A stretch of 64,000 nucleotides of DNA, from positions 124,001 to 188,000 of the forward strand of contig CAKSKA010000001.1 in NCBI GenBank assembly GCA_934464615.1. Reading direction: 5' to 3'. Position 1 is the stretch's first letter. Every line of letters starts with the position of its first letter. A program made the position numbers and the translations under genes. Under the pieces are notes generated by a model, which was given only the letters and a program-made list of their open reading frames with translations, searched no databases and was not told where the DNA came from. The DNA comes from an uncultured Eubacteriales bacterium. Its GTDB lineage: Bacteria > Bacillota > Clostridia > Oscillospirales > Acutalibacteraceae. Below, piece by piece: positions 61,928 through 64,000 of the stretch.

Positions 61928-62851
61928 TTATTTAAAAAGTGTTTTTCTGAAATTGTCCGGAGCGTTTATTATATCTTTAACCGCAGCTTTAAGGTTTTCG
62001 CCCGCAACATTATCACGGTTGATTTCGTCATTGCCGAAATCTTCCTGCGTAGCCTTCAGTTTATCATAAAATACGGATTTGCCCGCATAGTGCCAAAAGT
62101 GTTCGCTGTAAGGTACATCTTTATAATACCACGGTTTAAAGAACATATTAAAATGTATAATGTTTAATTTTTCGCATGGTGAAGTATCCACCGACATTTT
62201 ATTCCAGCCGCTGTCAAGATACAGCACTCTGTCCTTTAAAATAACATTCAGATAATCCTGATCGGGACAAACGGTTGCAAAATTATATGTGTTTATAAGG
62301 TTTATAAACTTTGCCTGCAATCCGAACTTACGAAGCCCTTCAAGATCCATAAGCATCATACCCGAATTAAAATAACGCTTATACTCAATTCCCACGCCGT
62401 ATGTCGCATAATCCCTGAAGACAGGCTCGCTTGCTATTACGGCGTCGGATACGCCTGCTATAAGGTTGCCTTTAAGATCGGTATCGTACAAGTTGCCTAT
62501 ATCGGCAAGAACTACGGTATCGGCGTCAAGGTATATCGCACGGTCAAACGATTTAAACATTTCGGGAATAAATATACGGGAATATATTGAGATGCTGTAA
62601 TAATCCCTTAAGTTAAGTTCGCCGGCGATTGTAGAAAGCTGCTGCGATACGTCAACAAACTCAATTTTAACATTTTTCGTTGCAAGGGAACTTATTATGG
62701 CTTTGTTTTCACTGTTTATTCCGTCGTTTAAAATAAATATATTGTAATTCCGGTCATTACTGCTGTTGTTAATCAGCGATATTATGGAAACTGTCATACA
62801 CGGTACGTAGCAGTCGTCGCTGGAATAAAAAATGTTTACGGTATTATTCAT
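61928..62851 (-). CDS. Glycosyltransferase family 8 protein (second)
   Basis: 307 residues. GT-A fold with NIFYSSDDCYVPCMTVSIIS at the start and metal-binding YLDADTVV. NSGMMLMDL and DQDYLN are typical GT8 blocks. It transfers a hexose from a nucleotide sugar, retaining configuration. Its start overlaps the stop of the preceding GT8 gene by one base. The acceptor is unknown, perhaps a glycolipid given the acyltransferases on either side. Confidence 0.85.
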   Translation of the reverse strand: MNNTVNIFYSSDDCYVPCMTVSIISLINNSSNDRNYNIFILNDGINSENKAIISSLATKNVKIEFVDVSQQLSTIAGELNLRDYYSISIYSRIFIPEMFKSFDRAIYLDADTVVLADIGNLYDTDLKGNLIAGVSDAVIASEPVFRDYATYGVGIEYKRYFNSGMMLMDLEGLRKFGLQAKFINLINTYNFATVCPDQDYLNVILKDRVLYLDSGWNKMSVDTSPCEKLNIIHFNMFFKPWYYKDVPYSEHFWHYAGKSVFYDKLKATQEDFGNDEINRDNVAGENLKAAVKDIINAPDNFRKTLFK

Positions 62852-63672
62852 CAGTTTTCCTCAAATTCTTCTTTCTTAATTTTATATTCACTTAACAAAT
62901 CGTCATACCTGTCGGTTAAAACTTTACTTACAAGGTCAGGCTGCCACGGTTTTATAGTCCGCGTATGGAAGTAGGGGAGCCATATAATTGTTTTTGTAAA
63001 GTGTTGAATAACAGTGTCCGGCTTGTTAAAACGCTTTTGCTCGTTATACTTTGTCGGTAAAATATATTTTGCTTTTGTAAGTCTGTGCAGGGCGGTCTGG
63101 TCCGGCAAAAACAGCCTTTTTGCACCGCAAAGGGCAAGTGACTGCCTGAACAGACCGGTTTTTCTTATCTCGGGCAGATTAAGCAACATAACGCCTGAGT
63201 TTATATAATGGTATCCCATAAACCACTTGCCGTAATGGTCAAGTACCGCGGCATATTCAAAACCGTCAATATCGGTATTAAACAGCGGCTCAATATCTCC
63301 GTTAATAACGGTATCCGCATCAAGATACAGCACTTTGTCGGGCAGCTGCGGCAGTCTGTCCGCAAACAGTCTTAAAAAGGAATACGGCGTATATCCTGTT
63401 TTTGAATTCGGCGAATTAAGCATTGTCGACCTGTAAAGGTCGCCTACGTCAATTATTTCCACAATGCTCCTTGCATTTGCACTTTTATAAATTCCCTCAA
63501 TAAATTTACGCTGCGATTCGTTTATGGGGGTAAACATTGCGTCTTTGTCTGTAAGGTCCATCGTCAGCAAAAAAACATGTATTTGCGCGTCAGTGTACCT
63601 GACGGTTGATAACGCGGATATTAAAATTCCGTCAAACATACCGGAATTTCCGGCATACATAATCGAAATCAT
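62851..63672 (-). CDS. Glycosyltransferase family 8 protein (first)
   Basis: 273 residues from the ATG at 63672, preceded by AAGGAA. ISIMYAGNSGMFDGILISAL, DxD motif YLDADTVI, NSGVMLLNL and LPDQTALH match GT8. It differs in length and in its C-terminal half from the next gene, so the two probably add different sugars or act one after the other. Its start overlaps the upstream stop by one base. Confidence 0.85.
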   Translation of the reverse strand: MISIMYAGNSGMFDGILISALSTVRYTDAQIHVFLLTMDLTDKDAMFTPINESQRKFIEGIYKSANARSIVEIIDVGDLYRSTMLNSPNSKTGYTPYSFLRLFADRLPQLPDKVLYLDADTVINGDIEPLFNTDIDGFEYAAVLDHYGKWFMGYHYINSGVMLLNLPEIRKTGLFRQSLALCGAKRLFLPDQTALHRLTKAKYILPTKYNEQKRFNKPDTVIQHFTKTIIWLPYFHTRTIKPWQPDLVSKVLTDRYDDLLSEYKIKKEEFEEN

Positions 63673-64000
63673 TATTCGCTCTGTTCCTTTCTGATGTATT
63701 TGTAAAAGGCGTAAGTTGAGTTTTGCGAATTGCGGCACATAATCTCATAAACTTCATCACGCAGTTTTTTTTGCGCCTCTTTCGGCGGCAGAGAAGTATC
63801 GGGATATAACGGCCCTTCAAGGTATACGGTAATCCTCGGACTTTTTAAAAATCTGCGTTTGTGAAACGTAGTGGTTGAAACATAAACCGGAGCGTCGGAC
63901 TTTACGGGAAATCGAAAAGATTTATTTTCAAACGGACGGATTCCGGTATAATAACGCCAAATGTGCGCTTCCGGATATACAGATACGCAGTGTCCCTGCC
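63672..64000 (-). CDS. PlsC-like acyltransferase, partial (5' end outside window)
   Basis: The last 108 codons of a gene that enters from the window edge. The segment SVYPEAHIWRYYTGIRPFEN aligns with the FYPEQAMWWNY block of the acyltransferase at 61082-61915, and APVYVSTTTFHKR parallels its VPVVPCFVTLHRK strand. It is therefore a related lysophospholipid-type acyltransferase. The catalytic His block is outside the window. The stop overlaps the GT8 start (TAATG), placing it in the same operon. Confidence 0.7.
   Translation of the reverse strand, partial: QGHCVSVYPEAHIWRYYTGIRPFENKSFRFPVKSDAPVYVSTTTFHKRRFLKSPRITVYLEGPLYPDTSLPPKEAQKKLRDEVYEIMCRNSQNSTYAFYKYIRKEQSE

Noticed and set aside
63632..63820. 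62-codon frame on the minus strand near the window end
   Set aside because: It lies out of frame with the acyltransferase fragment that clearly aligns to its downstream relative.

Overview
The window looks like a chromosomal stretch of an anaerobic Clostridia, most likely an Oscillospirales/Ruminococcaceae-type gut bacterium. The evidence is gene content and order: an NfnAB-type electron-bifurcating pair, the DUF512 - FakA-like small protein - der - plsY - gpsA run, a short archaeal-type ProRS, zinc-type S14 and S4, a KOW-domain gene between map and infA, and a class A RNase P RNA. No phage, insertion sequence, CRISPR array or tRNA gene was seen. Nearly all DNA is coding, and most neighbours overlap by one base or lie within 30 bases of each other.

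Layout. 1-6.0 kb: nfnB/nfnA (minus), a cytoplasmic GH2 glycosidase (plus) and a P-loop ATPase (minus). 6.0-11.9 kb: rnpB and a housekeeping operon (yceD-like, rpmF, DUF512 radical-SAM protein, FakA-C-like protein, der, plsY, gpsA). 11.9-23.7 kb: a divergent ligA (minus), a MacB-type ABC transporter, a PAP2 protein, and then a 1082-residue fusion of a GH106-like glycosidase domain with a degenerate ABC ATPase, followed four bases later by an FtsX-type permease. 23.7-26.7 kb: acpP (minus), aroC, proS. 26.7-37.7 kb: seven tandem minus-strand paralogues of a predicted right-handed beta-helix family, four of them lipoproteins and three without a signal peptide.

37.8-53.7 kb: the complete fused S10-spc-alpha ribosomal super-operon from rpsJ to rplQ, including secY, adk, map, infA and rpoA. 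It has a 270-nt structured leader before rpsJ and a candidate H-type pseudoknot just before rpoA. 53.7-58.6 kb: a livKHMGF branched-chain amino-acid ABC importer (minus). 58.6-61.0 kb: pduL, hemW and a histidine-phosphatase gene (minus). 61.1-64.0 kb: a minus-strand lipid/glycan operon with two PlsC-like acyltransferases flanking two GT8 glycosyltransferases; the first gene is cut by the window end.

The most unusual item is the GH106-like/ABC fusion with its FtsX partner (17.5-23.7 kb). Catalytic landmarks of both fused halves appear to be lost, so it may be a carbohydrate-sensing or regulatory membrane complex rather than an enzyme or a standard pump. Next are the rpoA pseudoknot, the rpsJ leader, the seven-copy beta-helix array, mutually exclusive hairpins between livK and livH, and a LigA lacking the usual motif IV lysine. 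All functions are inferred from sequence reading alone; no database search was run.
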